In this document: piece after piece, positions 21,382-32,599 of the stretch
Layout: every line of letters starts with the position of its first letter
Position numbering within the stretch: position 1 is the stretch's first letter
Source: Plumapathes pennacea
Taxonomy: Eukaryota > Cnidaria > Anthozoa > Antipatharia > Myriopathidae
Length of the DNA stretch: 64,000 nt
NCBI GenBank assembly: GCA_964036295.1
Contig: OZ038463.1
Span: forward strand, 3,596,001 to 3,660,000
Direction of reading: 5' to 3'
The notes under the pieces: model-generated
The model's input: only the letters and a program-made list of their open reading frames with translations
The model's database searches: none
Told to the model about the DNA's origin: nothing
Translations under genes and position numbers: made by a program

Positions 21382-22505
21382 ATACAGTACCAAGACTAAA
21401 GAGTCTCAACCCTGCACAGATTCTCTTCCAAAGCACATGAAAGAAAGGTGATGAATGCATGAACATACAGTACACTGAAATGTTGGAAAACTTATTTTAG
21501 CACTTGAACACTTGGTAATGACTACATTGCATATGCCAGCCAACATTATATTTCCACTTTATAGCACATACTAACCAATGTCTAAACCCTTAGATTATCT
21601 TGAAAAATATTCCTCAAGTTAAACAGTAGGATTATGGTTAGGGTTAGGTTTGGAGTTAGATTATTAGGCCTGACTGCCATGTGCTAGAAAGTGGAAATTC
21701 GATTTTGTCACATGCACTATGTGATGATACACTGTGTACAAGCAAAACTTATATCTGATGTGAAATTCCAAGATGCATTCATCTCAAATACAGAACAGTG
21801 CATGTGACCAATGTGACAGAAAAATAGCATCAAAACTTGTACTGCACTCACCGATTGAATCCATCTCTGTCCTTCCATTATGCTTCAGTCTTCGACCATA
21901 CATTCAAAATGTACGGTAAGGGACAGGTACTCTACGCAGCCTTCCACAAATATGTCTAACTTTGAGTTGAAGGAAATGACTGTATACACTGATCACTTCG
22001 TCCTCCCAGAGGAGTGTTGCCTTTGTAGATGTACAAATAATCGCAGACTCGTTCCCAGGGCCCTCAGCGTGAGGAAACTCTCAAACGACAAATTTTCAGA
22101 TTTCTCTGGGTCATTCAAGTTTTGCTTTTTGATGTAGTAGTGGATTGCGGAATTCAAAAAGCTGTTTTCAAAAATACTGATCTGTAACTCAAAGAAGTGA
22201 TTCCCAGCCCAAGCGGTGGGGCCTGGGCGAGTGTTTAATGTTATAAGAGTTAGGTCAACAACAAGGTTTGCTCCGCTTTCCTAGATGAAATAAAACGCAA
22301 GCATAAATATTTTCGATTCCGGACACGAGAAGGACGACGTTTTTGCTGAAACAGCCGCTTTTGGAGTATCTGCTTGGCTCCTGAGACAGTGAGGATTTAC
22401 TATTTGTGGTTTGCTTTTTTTCCCGCCTTTCGATATGCTTTAAATTCTTCGCCGGGCAAGTATTAAAGTTGCGCCATAATTGTTCCGTATTTTATTGTCG
22501 CCCTG
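21382..22505. other. Non-coding, no supported feature
   Basis: Short open frames (for example 21880-22137) show no domain. Bases around 22040-22075 contain TCGTTCCCAGGGCCCTC, which resembles MITE-end sequence seen elsewhere in the window. Confidence 0.35.
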
Positions 22506-22506
22506 G

Positions 22507-22645
22507 TTTTCCTCTCCTACACAAAGCTTTCAGGCGGCTCGCCCAAGCTTTTGGAGAGAAAACTGTGGCTTATTTATTCCGACATGTTTTCCGAGCTTCT
22601 CGGCCTATTTTTCCTCTCCTACACAAAGCTTTCAGGCGACTCGTC
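22507..22645 (+). repeat. Direct duplication of about 32 bp, 102 bp apart
   Basis: CCTCTCCTACACAAAGCTTT, with flanking bases, appears at about 22510 and again at about 22612. Confidence 0.7.
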
Positions 22646-22982
22646 GAGGGTGTCTCGAAAACTAAGACCCCTAAATATACGCTAAACAATTCGATTGTTT
22701 CTTATTCTAATTGCTTTTAAGAGAAGCTGGCTGAGGGAGACTTCAAACAAGGCAGTAGCCATTTCGCACATCACGAGCGGTTATGTGCACGGTGTCAGTT
22801 TACAAAGTACGAACCGTGAATTTAATCAAAAATTATGGCTCTAAATGTTTGCATTTCAACAAGAAAGCCATTAAGTATGCTTTCTGTAGAGTTGATCTTT
22901 GTGTTTGATACCTAAATCGTGTTCAATGTTCATGTAATCTTCAAAATTTTCTCTCTAAAAGCATAATATTTGCGTATTTTGA

Positions 22983-23150
22983 GGGTGTATCGAAAACGAA
23001 GACCTAAGACCCAGAAAACGAAGACCCCAACAATAATAGCCAACAGCTTCACTAAGTGGCACTCTATTTCATACTGCTTGTTCAAGCTTTACGACGAGTG
23101 GCAAAAATTGCGGGGTCTTCGTTTTATGGGTCTTCGTTTTCGATACACCC
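22983..23150. mobile_element. MITE with GGGTGTATCGAAAACGAAG ends
   Basis: The left end, GGGTGTATCGAAAACGAAGA, is inverted at 23131-23150. The inverted repeat is about 38 bp including a second AAAACGAAGACCCC block; length is 168 bp. A related half-end is seen at about 22645. Confidence 0.8.
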
Positions 23151-23157
23151 ACCACCG

Positions 23158-23517
23158 AAAATCGAAAACGAAGACCCCAAAGGGAATCGTCCACTATCCT
23201 GTATTTTGCGCGTGGTTTCTCTTGAAGTGATCTGTCTACGGTGTTTTGTAGCGCTTATCGTGCTGTCAGCTTTTCTGCCATGTTGTTTACTTGTGGCGTA
23301 GCACCGCTGACCGGCTCACCTTTCGCGCGCACAAGCAACACGCGCCAGACAATGCAAATTTAACCAAGTTCACATGAAAGTCAACGTAAATTAAAAACGT
23401 TGAGTCGATTTATTTCAAGTTTGATATTAAGCAGACTGCGTTTGAGCCTTCAAGAGAAACCACGCGCAAAATACAGGATAGTGGACGATTCCCTTTGGGG
23501 TCTTCGTTTTCGATTTT
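23158..23517. mobile_element. Foldback MITE inserted in an F-box exon
   Basis: The arms of about 70 bp (23158-23229 and 23448-23517) are inverted copies beginning AAATCGAAAACGAAGACCCC. It shares the AAAACGAAGACCCC block with the neighbouring MITE at 22983-23150. The right end abuts the F-box coding sequence at 23518. Confidence 0.75.
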
Positions 23518-23613
23518 CTCGCAGACCAGGGAGAGGGTTTTTCGAATGAATCCAAATGACAAGAAACTCATTATGTGGATCAATACGGCGTCAGGCAAAC
23601 TTTGGATTGACAT
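23518..23613 (-). pseudogene. F-box protein, N-terminal exon fragment cut by a MITE
   Basis: From ATG at 23611-23613 the minus strand reads MSIQSLPDAVLIHIMSFLS and then FIRKTLSLVCEK. This is an F-box: LPD..L.HI.SFL, then the ..LSLVC.. block that normally precedes a Trp. The frame then enters the foldback MITE. Beyond the MITE no continuation of F-box or repeat-domain coding is seen. F-box proteins recruit substrates to SCF ubiquitin ligases. It may be the truncated first exon of a once-working gene. Confidence 0.65.
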
Positions 23614-23699
23614 CGCGGTTTCGAGCTGCGGATTGAGACTTAAAAGACCTAATTGAAATTTGTTGCATGCGTCGAAAACACAATGTTTTCTAATGAACA

Positions 23700-23895
23700 A
23701 CAACAGCGTGTCGAGAGCTGGTCGAGCGGGTGGGTTTTAAAGAGCAAGTTGAGAGCGAGTCGAGAGCGTGCCGAGAGCAGGTGAAGCGGGTGAGTTAAAC
23801 AGCGGGTCGAGAGCGTGTCGCATGACGGACGAGCGGGTGGGAGCGTGTCAGGCGGGTCGCAACAGCGGGTCGACAGCGGGGCAACAGCGGGGTCT
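23700..23895. repeat. GCGGGTCGAGAGCGTGTCG minisatellite
   Basis: Irregular repeats of GTCGAGAGCG, GAGCGGGT and ACAGCGGG units. It is purine-rich on the plus strand and markedly more GC-rich than its surroundings. Frames through it look low-complexity. Confidence 0.7.
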
Positions 23896-23899
23896 GCCA

Positions 23900-26200
23900 A
23901 GCGCTTGTTACGGGATTGGGTATCAACACCGAGCACATAGCCGCCAGAAGTGCACATTTTCTCCTTCGCAACAGGGCCTCCCAGTGGTTGCTACCGATTA
24001 ATGACAAATCCAACAGGTTCTTTTGTCAACTTTGTCAATTAGTAGAGCGATTGTTACGCGTCTGTATAAACCGTCGGCAGGGGTCACAATGTGAAACGCG
24101 TTACAAGCGTTTGAAATTATTTCTTTCATACTCATAAAGAGGGTAGATATTAGCTGTTTCGCATGTTGGTGAACTTTAAAACAAATTCCGAAGACGTGCA
24201 ACATACAAGCATTCATACTACTAAGCTTGGAACTGCGGCCGTGAAAAATATTTAGCGCCGTCCCGCCAAAAGCGGACCGACCCGGGAATGCATCTTAGTT
24301 AGAGTACCGTCAGATCCGTAGCATCCGCTAACTGACCAGAAGGTGAGTAAGGGTGATTCCTTCGTGATGGTGTTTTCTCCAAAAAATTGAAACCACTGCC
24401 GAGTGAAGTCAACTTATGTGCCCCGTTCGCAAGGGTTTCGACTAAAGCTACCCGCGTACTTCGAGTTCCAGAGAATTATTGAATCGTTCATGCTGAATTT
24501 ATAGGTAGTAAAAAACAGGCGAAACATATTGGCCTTAGCTTTACTTTTGCATGCGCGACAGTCTTATGAATAAAGGGTCTTTCTGAAGAGACGGTTCAAA
24601 CCCAAAAAGTTGCCCGATGGAAGACGGGCTGCGGGCAGGCTGTAGAGGACGACACCTGGAGGATCTTCAATTAAAAATATTTTGCCACCGTTTTCTTGTT
24701 CTGATGTGACTCCTGGCATATTTGTGGGGTTTTTTTTTTTTTTATCATTATAAGCCGGGTCGAGTTAAAAGCTAAAATATTTGACCTCAAAATTGAAATC
24801 CCAATAAATCGTTTTTGTTGACACAATGTCTTGGCTACGAAACCTGAGTGCCCCAGGGATGTTTGTTTCTGTGGATTTGTTGTGCGTTTAAGTTCCCGTT
24901 AGCGCTTTTGCTAGCGGTTGCGGCGAGCTTAAATTTGCAAATTCTTTTTTTTTTTTTTTTTTTTTCTGCGTCGCTAATCAGCACACGGTGAGTGGTTCAC
25001 ATTGTCACATGATATGCGATGACGTAAATTGATCTCGCAAACAACTTGAGATGTGGGCTATTGAATTGTTCGTTGCTTGTGTGTAAAAGTTAATTGTATC
25101 CCATTCAAACTCAACACCGTTTGGCTTTGTGGAACATGCACGGATAAACTGGATTTTAGGGAATGATTTTGGCTTGTGTTCCTAAAGTTCACCGCGGAAG
25201 CTTTGAGATTCGATTATTTGATGGATACCGGATTGGTAATAACTCTATCGCCGCTAGTTATTTAGTTCCGACGAAACTTTCTGTGGCGACACGAAATACT
25301 TCTGGGAAGATATCAGACCGAAAACAGAAACCAAAGCTGTGATTCACCGTAAAACAATGACGATTTATGCTTTACTCTGTACATGACATCTGTTGCCTCA
25401 TAAAATGCTTCTGCTTATCGTATACATTGCCTGATGAAATGTTCTTCCATTTGGTCACGTAGCCTTTGTTTCGCAATGGCCATTGTCTACTATAAATGAA
25501 AAATACACCGAAATAGTCCTGAGCATTGAGTTTGCAGTCACAAAACGCTCCAGGAGACATGAGTTGAATATTTGCTTGTTTCTGTGGATTTCGACCATTG
25601 TAAACACGGACTTTGTTTCTACTTTGTTCTAATGTAGTTCTGTGTAAATGCTAAATTTGCACGTTTTGCATTGGATATACAGTATGTTTGATTTCGTCTC
25701 AGCATCTGACATTCAACCAGGACAATGACTAACCACAAAATTCATTGTGGTTTTTGGTACAAGAGCAACCGCATATTCTCCGTTGTTTTCGTTGTTTGTA
25801 TATTGGTGCCCACGCATCACATTAGCAGCATAATAATGTAGTTCACAAAATCTTAGGACTTTCCGCCTTTAATTTTGATAGAACTTTGACTAAACAAACG
25901 CTTCGTTATTCGACTTACTCTTTATTCTGTTTGCAGAATATTGAAATATGTCAACAAGGAATAATAGAAAAAAAAATCGACAGTAAAGTGTAACAAACAT
26001 GTAGGCAGCACTTTACTGCAAAGGCAGGTAACAGTTGAAGTACCAAGGCAGGCTACCTTTCATCCAGATTTGAGGCCCTAATTTGACTGACCACGGGTAT
26101 GAATAGATACATTAGAAAGAAATTAAAAAAATAGATGGACCGACGAACAGATGCTAGTCAGCCAGATTCACAAATAAACTGCTACACAAGATCAGACAGA
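23900..26200. other. Non-coding; possible non-coding first exon near 24250-24342
   Basis: About 24250-24342 is GC-richer and ends in CAGAAG|GTGAGTAAGG, a strong donor, so it could be a 5' UTR exon on the plus strand. No downstream partner could be identified. A T run lies at 24945-24965. The rest shows nothing I can support. Confidence 0.3.
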
Positions 26201-26204
26201 ATAT

Positions 26205-26205
<1 letters not shown>

Positions 26206-26238
<33 letters not shown>
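26206..26238. repeat. (CAAT)n tail of a LINE
   Basis: About eight AATC units. On the minus strand they lie downstream of the LINE fragment, as the short tandem tail that CR1/L2-type elements carry at their 3' end. Confidence 0.75.
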
Positions 26239-26536
26239 GTTTATTTAGCACCGCATTTAGCTTTGTTACATTACTACAAAAGAAGTTACACTTATTAATT
26301 GGTGCAAGCTAACTGTAATAACCATAAGGCTAGCCTGGGCAGTTAGCTTACTAAATAAATTTATACATGAATAAGGTCAAAAGATAAGCGAGTATCAAAA
26401 GAGTAAATAAATAATCAATTAGAAAGACAATTTGTTGGAAAAAGCTTCTAAACAACAATAATTGTATATATGAATAATATTATACATGTAGTGATTTTTA
26501 GTAGCAGGAGAACTTACAACAAATATGAAGAGAGCA

Positions 26537-27012
26537 TCAAATAGATTCTAACTTTACATAGGAATCCAGCAAATCACCTTTCAGTGCTTCTTTGAACTTC
26601 GGTTTACTTTTGCTTTTCAATTGTTCATTGATTTTGTTCCACACTTTTACACCAGCAAACCTAACATTAAATTTTCCATAATTAGTTCTTGCTCGAGGAA
26701 GACAGTATGATGATCTTGAAGCAAGTCTGGTGTTATAGTTATGTTTTTGGTTTACTGGAAGAAAGAATGAATCAAACACGTCAGGAAGATTTCCTGAGTG
26801 ATAGTCATACATAAACATGGCATTGTGAAAAAAAACAAGATCATGGAATTTAAGCAGTTTAAGTTTAATAAAAAGAGGATTAGTATGCTCTTGATAAACA
26901 GAAAATGTTATCAGACGAATAGCCTTTTTCTGTAGGATAAATAAGGGGTTGACTGTGGTGTAGTAAGTGTTACCCCAGGCTAATAAGCCATATGTGAGAT
27001 AAGGATAGATAT
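26537..27012 (-). pseudogene. Non-LTR retrotransposon, RT C-terminal fragment
   Basis: One open frame reads IYPYLTYGLLAWGN, then LFILQKKAIRLITF, HDLVFFHNAMFMY, HNYNTRLASRS and RTNYGKFNVRFAGVKVWN, ending near 26537. These are the conserved last blocks of the reverse transcriptase ORF in CR1/L2-like LINEs. With the microsatellite tail at 26206-26238 this is a 5'-truncated insertion of about 0.8 kb. It is still open throughout, so it is probably young. Confidence 0.85.
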
Positions 27013-27289
27013 ACTATATATAGATATACTATGCTAATCAGCGGCGCCTTGACTCGCAAGGAATAATACTGCAATAAAATATGTTGTTACAGAGTCTATG
27101 GGCTCCTTTGATATATTTCAATCCAAATCTCCTGAATACTCTATGCCCGGCTACGGCCAAGCGACGGGTAGCTTAAAGGGGCTCGGTCATGAGTTATGCA
27201 TGCGTCTTTTTCAGTAAAATAGCACGGCGCACAAAAGTGAACGCGCTCAAATATCGGCCCCTGCTGAAAATTTTGGCACCTTCAATGTT
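27013..27289. other. Spacer
   Basis: It has ATAGATATACTAT direct repeats at its start, directly at the 5' end of the LINE fragment; otherwise nothing is recognised. Confidence 0.35.
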
Positions 27290-27600
27290 AGATACAGCAG
27301 GAGGGCGAAAGAGTGAAGTTCGTCATGACACCCAATGGGGCCGAAATGGCACTCATACCAAGGCTGTTTTGAACAACCCTTATCAATGGTACTGATACAG
27401 CCCCATGGGCCAAATCAGTCCAACATGGGGTCAATTCGTATTTTGATGGGGCTATTTTGGATTTTACAAGGGCCAATTTGGATTTTAGTGGGGCCATTTT
27501 GACCACAAATTTCAAATTGGCCCTTCGTGGCTCAAAATAGCCCCTTCATAAAGTGGGGCTATTTGCATTTTGGGGCTTAAACGCCTCTTTCAAATTTACA
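27290..27600. repeat. Degenerate GGGGCYATTTTGG repeat, copy 2
   Basis: Same style as 19394-19830: blocks such as GGGGCTATTTTGGATTTT, GGGGCCATTTTGACC and CAAAATAGCCCC. It ends close to TACAGTGTATGA, the inverse of a motif at the start of copy 1. Confidence 0.55.
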
Positions 27601-27799
27601 GTGTATGACTATGAATCGTAGGCAAGAATGCCCGATAATGTATGAGGCGTGAAGAGATTTTAGACTTCATGTTCAGAGATTTTCCAGCCTAAGCCTTCGA
27701 GTTTGAGAAGTCTGAACTTTGGCGATGGAGATATTTCAACATTCGTTTATAAACGGACGTCGATGTATTGTGCGGGTCCAAGGTGCAGTGAGACCAGCA

Positions 27800-28140
27800 T
27801 ATGCCATGTGAAAACTACCAGTCAATTTTGTGGAAAGTTGCGAGGGACTTTCAATTGGCAAGAATTGTTCAGTTGAAATATATGAGCGTTCTTAATTGTA
27901 GAGTCCAGGTTTACGCTTGACCAACTGCCGCAAAGAGAGCATAATATTTTATTATTCACTGGTTAAAATTCCATGCATACAGAGACCCCTTGAGGCGCAA
28001 CTTGGACGCTTGCGTCAAGGTCAACTGCTGTTGTGTAAACAAACTAATAAAAAAATGAAAGAAGGCGTCTTGATATTTCACTGAGACCAATGATTTGCAT
28101 ACCATTTTACAGAATAATTAATACAATACGCCGGCTTTTG
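27800..28140. repeat. Segmental duplication, partner at 31020-31330
   Basis: Ordered shared phrases include GGACTTTCA.TTGGCAAG, TTGTAGAGT.CAG.TTTACGCTT, CAAAGAGAGCATAAT, GCGCAACTTGG and GTAAACAAA. The spacing between the copies (about 3.2 kb) equals that between the Ly6 terminal exons at 29316 and 32457. Confidence 0.7.
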
Positions 28141-28360
28141 AGAGCCCTGTTCAATGGCCGTGGGTCGGATTCACAATCTGATTTTCCTGCTTTATATTTG
28201 CCACTCCAACGCTGAAACGCCTTAGTTGGAGTTTTAACTTTTGTTATTATTCTCATGGCGGACGACCTTGTTCCTCTTAGTGTTTATCCCATGTGGCCAC
28301 TGCAGCTCGCTTAATTGTGGGTAGCAATCTCTAAAATGGAGCTCTCTTTCACAGAGGCCC

Positions 28361-29110
28361 GTAAAGCTTGGATGGCACAACCGTGACCAACAATGTGCAC
28401 TGGTGTGCAAAATTACTCATCTTAAATGCTGCACGAAACTAAATTGATTTGTCGTTAGAGTGCGAAACACTTCTACTGCGTTAAAGAGCCAAATGATGTG
28501 TAATTCTCTTCTGTAGTCTTTGCTTGATTCTTTCTAAAACAATATGGGGCTGGGACATTTCTATTGAATCAAAACTCCTGACGTCAATCTTTGCGGAATC
28601 ATAAAGCCTAGCAGTCAATCATCAAATATACCGCGTTTGAGTTCAAATTCCTTTTCAGAAAGGGCACGCTGATCTGCACAGGAAGCCAAAAAAATTAAAT
28701 TGAGCGTGAAAAGTGCATTCTTTTATTCAAAGTCTAAAATTCGTGTTACAGTGCAGGAACATAAAAAGAGCTTCGGTAAACTGCGAGTCAGTATTGCTGA
28801 CTGAGTCATAACCGATGAATTCATGAAATGATTGTGTTCTTACTATCTAAAATTAAACATTGCAGGTTAATTCTTTTTTTTTTTCTCTCTCTCTTGGTTA
28901 TACTAAATTAGGTCATAAATCATAGCTAACTTGACGTGCAAAAACTTCGCTATAACCTTTGCTTTATTCTTTCTAAAACAATACAGGGCGGGACATTTTT
29001 GTTGACGTAATTGCGGAATCATAAAACCTGCAAATGCGAGTGAATTGAAAGTCATTTTGTCAGAAAAAAACCCGCTGATCTGCACGAGAAGCCATTTAAA
29101 AAATTAAACC
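28361..29110. repeat. Ly6 3'-flank segments in tandem
   Basis: The 7921-8345 flank is present twice in partial form (28361-28760 and about 28950-29130), each with the block ending in a CTTTTATTCAAA poly(A)-signal context. The extra copy has lost its Ly6 exon. Confidence 0.6.
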
Positions 29111-29128
29111 AAACATAAAGAACATTCT

Positions 29129-29134
29129 TTTATT
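29129..29134 (-). terminator. Poly(A) signal of Ly6 gene B
   Basis: AATAAA on the minus strand about 185 bases past the stop codon, same context as at 8292-8297. Confidence 0.65.
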
Positions 29135-29315
29135 CAAAAGCAAAAACTCCTGTTACAATGCATGAACAAAAAAGAGATTTCGGAAACTGCGAGTTAACGG
29201 TCATAACCGATGAATTAAAATGATGGTGTTCTTACTGTGAAATATAGAAACATTACAGGATATATCAAAGCTACCTTGAAGTGCAAAAATTCCGCGTTGC
29301 TTTTAGCGTGGCGTC

Positions 29316-30026
29316 TCACTTGAAGAACGAGACCACAGCGAACAGGGAACACAGGGAGACGAGCAGAACGCTGAAGGACGGGGCGGGTCCAGAGTTGCAC
29401 AGATCAGAGTCGCAGCAGACAGCCTTACATGTGACGTCGCTGTCTGCTTTCTCTGCGGCCTCACAGATTCCTTCGGCTAGTTTACAGCCCGCAGCATTTG
29501 TGCAGACTCGAGAAGTGGATTCCTTCCCGTCCTTGTCTTTGCCGTATACTTTGCCGCATTTATCCATGCCAGAGGCACATGTCTCCTCTTTTCCATCATC
29601 TTTGCAATCAGCACATGTGTAGCACTTGAGCGACAAGGCTTAAATGAAGAGATGGAATTTATTGCCAGTACAAAATGTTTCCGCAATTTCTGAATCCGAT
29701 GTGGAACAAAACACGGGATTTATACTGATCACTACTGACCGACACGCCTCGCAGCAATTGCCACACCGTTACGTTATATAGTTCGGATCACTATGAACGG
29801 ATGATTTGAGTAATAATAAAAGCTGAAACGCAGATGTAATTGATACTAAACTAAGAAAAGTCAATTGCGTGATCAAGGACAGAACTGTAGTGAATAGCAC
29901 GACAGAAACTGGGTATATGTAAGATTACATTACAGAAATGTTTAATAAAAGGACTAGCTATTCGTAATTAAACTTACCAACTGCAAAAGAGGCGAGCAGA
30001 AATACAGAAATCAAGGCGAACTTCAT
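29316..30026 (-). CDS. Ly6/uPAR-type three-finger surface protein, gene B (two exons)
   Basis: Exon 1 is 30026-29978 and exon 2 is 29638-29316, with a phase-1 GT-AG intron as in gene A; the protein is 123 aa. The signal peptide MKFALISVFLLASFAV is followed by LSLKCYTCADCKDDGKEETC. The family signature is CCDSDLCN, and a GPI-type hydrophobic tail ends the protein. Against gene A the signal peptide, the first finger and the tail are nearly identical, while the central loops differ strongly (for example RVCTNAAGCKLAEGICEAAE). Conserved ends with a variable middle are common in duplicated Ly6 genes. The exact role and ligand are unknown. A MITE (30231-30444) sits just upstream of its promoter. 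Confidence 0.9.
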
Positions 30027-30215
30027 CCTGAATGGCAAAACAAGGTGTAGAACAGGCGAAATCACTCTGGTTCTGAGGTTCTGGGGCTCTAACACACTTA
30101 TTAACCGACAAACCCAAAAAACTGTCAATCAATCAATGCTGTCAAACAGGAGCTCCAATAAAAAAGAAGACAGTCCGAAGCGACAGCCAATGAGAATGTT
30201 TTGTAATGCCTAGCC
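30027..30215 (-). promoter_or_regulatory. Conserved promoter and 5' UTR of Ly6 gene B
   Basis: It matches the gene A upstream block at 9231-9420, including the two CCAAT-like motifs, the TTGATTGATTG block and the GAACCTCAGAACC leader repeat. Similarity ends about 15 bases before the MITE at 30231. Confidence 0.55.
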
Positions 30216-30230
30216 GCTGGGGTTGGCGCG

Positions 30231-30444
30231 TTCGATTGGGTCTATTCCGGAATAGGAATAGCGCTGTTTATCGGTCAAATTATTTGGTTTGGAGCTGAAT
30301 AGGGTTAGGATAAATCGGGAGCTGTTCAAGATGCAAGCCGCATGGAGGATTTTAAAACCGGCAATTTCGAACAGAATCTCTCCCAGAACGAGCAAAACTT
30401 TGGGTCATTTTAGCTATTCCTATTCCGGAATAAACCCAATCGAA
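30231..30444. mobile_element. MITE with CTATTCCGGAATAG-containing ends, copy 2
   Basis: 214 bp, inverted relative to copy 1 at 4672-4881 and alignable through its interior. It lies about 205 bp upstream of the Ly6 gene B start codon and may be part of its regulatory surroundings. Confidence 0.85.
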
Positions 30445-32440
30445 TGCACCGTAAACCAGCTACCATGCATGACAGTATATTTTGAAATTATTTTGAGCTG
30501 TCAGATCAACACACAAAGAACAAAGTAAAGCTTGCCAAAATATTTCAATAGACGTTATGTAAACTTCTGCGAGGTAAACCAGGTTTTGACTCATTTAAAT
30601 AGTTTCGTTATTACACACTCCAGCCAAACGAACCTGTTTGTCGTGTTCTTCGAACGGTGGCAGAAAGGATTCACGGTAAAATTTCCCGTCGATTATTCAT
30701 TTACTTTGACAGGCAAACGACAAACAACGCGGTGGAGCCAAAATATAGAAAGTCTGCCGACAACACTGTTAATTTAAAGCTTTTAAACTGGTGTGATTTT
30801 AGCGGTTATACTCCCAAAATTATTGCGGGTCAGTTTTGTGAAAGTAAGGGCCCGTTCGCACTACGAAGTTTAGTTGATAATAACTCAACATTGAGAGCAG
30901 TACGACGGCTTCTTCAATGTTTGGTAGCAACTTGCTGACACATATTTCTGGTGACAAGCGCTGTTTGCACTTCAAATGAATCAAATGTCGATGTTAATGT
31001 CGTTAAAGTTACGAGTGCGACCGGAGCCTTACGAAGGACTTTCATTTGGCAAGCATTGTTCTATCGAAGCGTCAAAACGTTCTAGATTGTAGAGTTCAGT
31101 TTACGCTTTAGGCAATTACTCAAAGAGAGCATAATGTGGTTTTTCGCTTGATTGAAATTTCATGTGCACAAAGAGCCACAAGCGCAACTTGGGCGTCAGG
31201 AAGACAGCAACTGTTGTTCTGTAAACAAAAGCAACGTGGATATCATCAAACTGAGTAATAACTGAAATCAATTATTTGCATAAATTATTTTTACAAAACA
31301 GCTAACAATACAATACGGTGCTGCAATTTATAAGGCAAACTTGTAAAAATATATGTTCCCGGCTGCAGAGTTGCAGTCTAAAACTTCACTTGATCTGAAT
31401 TGTAATGGGTCGGGAATGTAGGTGATAGTTCGGGACCTTTTCTGACACCCAATTTCAATACAATGACACGCTCAATCATAGTGTTTTTAATTATAACAAT
31501 TTTATATAGATGAGTGCGTTGATGGTTTACAGTTGAACTGAGCCTGTCAGGTCTATTTTGTGGAAACTGTTTAGTGGAAATCTACCCGGCACTAATCTTT
31601 TGTGCCACAGTGTCCAAGGTCCCCACGCCGGCCCACACAAACTTAATGTTCTCGCGGTGTTTATAATGCTTGCGGGAAGTTCCCACCGTAAAACGCCAAA
31701 AAAGGTTATAAAACCGGGCGGTATATGCCGAGTCTGCAGATGCAGCCCAGCAACACTTGGGAGGGGAAACTTTTTCAGCAAAAAATCCACTCAGATGCGC
31801 CTCGCCCCCAGCCCTCCTTCGCCCGTGGTTTCGCCCCCAGCCCTACGCGGCCGCGCAGCCCGGAGCCGTTCCAAGCCGCGAGAAACTTCTGGCACCCAGG
31901 GCTATATATAACAACAAGGGGATTCAAAATAAACTGAACAGTTCCCATGTACCGCATGTTATCCATTCTTGTTCTTCGACAGGAGATGGTCCTTCCTTTA
32001 TAGAGTTATCATCAATTTTATACCCAGAGGCCGTAGACACTGTTCGTTATGTCCGTTTGTTCGTTGTTGCGATATTGTTGACAGAAGGTTACCATGGGGA
32101 TCATAAAACACCTGTCAACCAATTCATCAAATGCGTGTGAACTGAAAGTCATTATGTCAGAAAGCACATGCTGAGCTGCACGGGAAGCCAAAATAAATTT
32201 TACTAAGCGTGAGCTGACATCGTTTATTCAAATCTAAAATTCGTGCTATAATACATGAACAGAAAAGAGCTTTGGCAAACTATGAGTTTGCTGGCTGAGT
32301 CATAACCTTGGATCAGTTGAAGCATTATGTTCTATCCAAAATTAAACTTCGTGGATTATTTCACTTTTTTTCGCTTCGCTATACTAAAATAGAACATAAA
32401 TAGACAAAGCTAACGGTTTAAATGAAAGAAGTCTACGTTG
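30445..32440. other. Spacer with duplicated Ly6 flank
   Basis: 31020-31330 duplicates 27800-28140, and 32050-32330 duplicates Ly6 3'-flank sequence. About 31550-31900 is GC-rich with open frames but no domain. No other gene is recognised. Confidence 0.4.
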
Positions 32441-32456
32441 CTTTTAGCGTGGCGTC

Positions 32457-32591
32457 TCACTTCAAGAACAAGACAACGGTTAACAGGGAGCACAGAGAGA
32501 CGAGCAAAACGCTGCAGGACGGAGCAACTCCAGAGTTGCACAGATCAATGTCGCAGCAGGCAGCCTCACATTTTGGCGTTCTTTGTTCAGC
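32457..32591 (-). pseudogene. Ly6/uPAR gene fragment (terminal exon)
   Basis: It reads PKCEAACCDIDLCNSGVAPS, then a hydrophobic tail ending VVLFLK and a stop. A TAA directly upstream in frame (32592-32594) and loss of the CYTC half show that it is broken. Its matching signal-peptide exon may be the relic at 35910-35957, now 3.3 kb away. Confidence 0.8.
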
Positions 32592-32599
32592 TTAGCAGC

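Noticed and set aside
21880-22137. Cys-containing 85-codon frame
   Set aside because: No recognisable domain, no splice context; part resembles MITE-end sequence.
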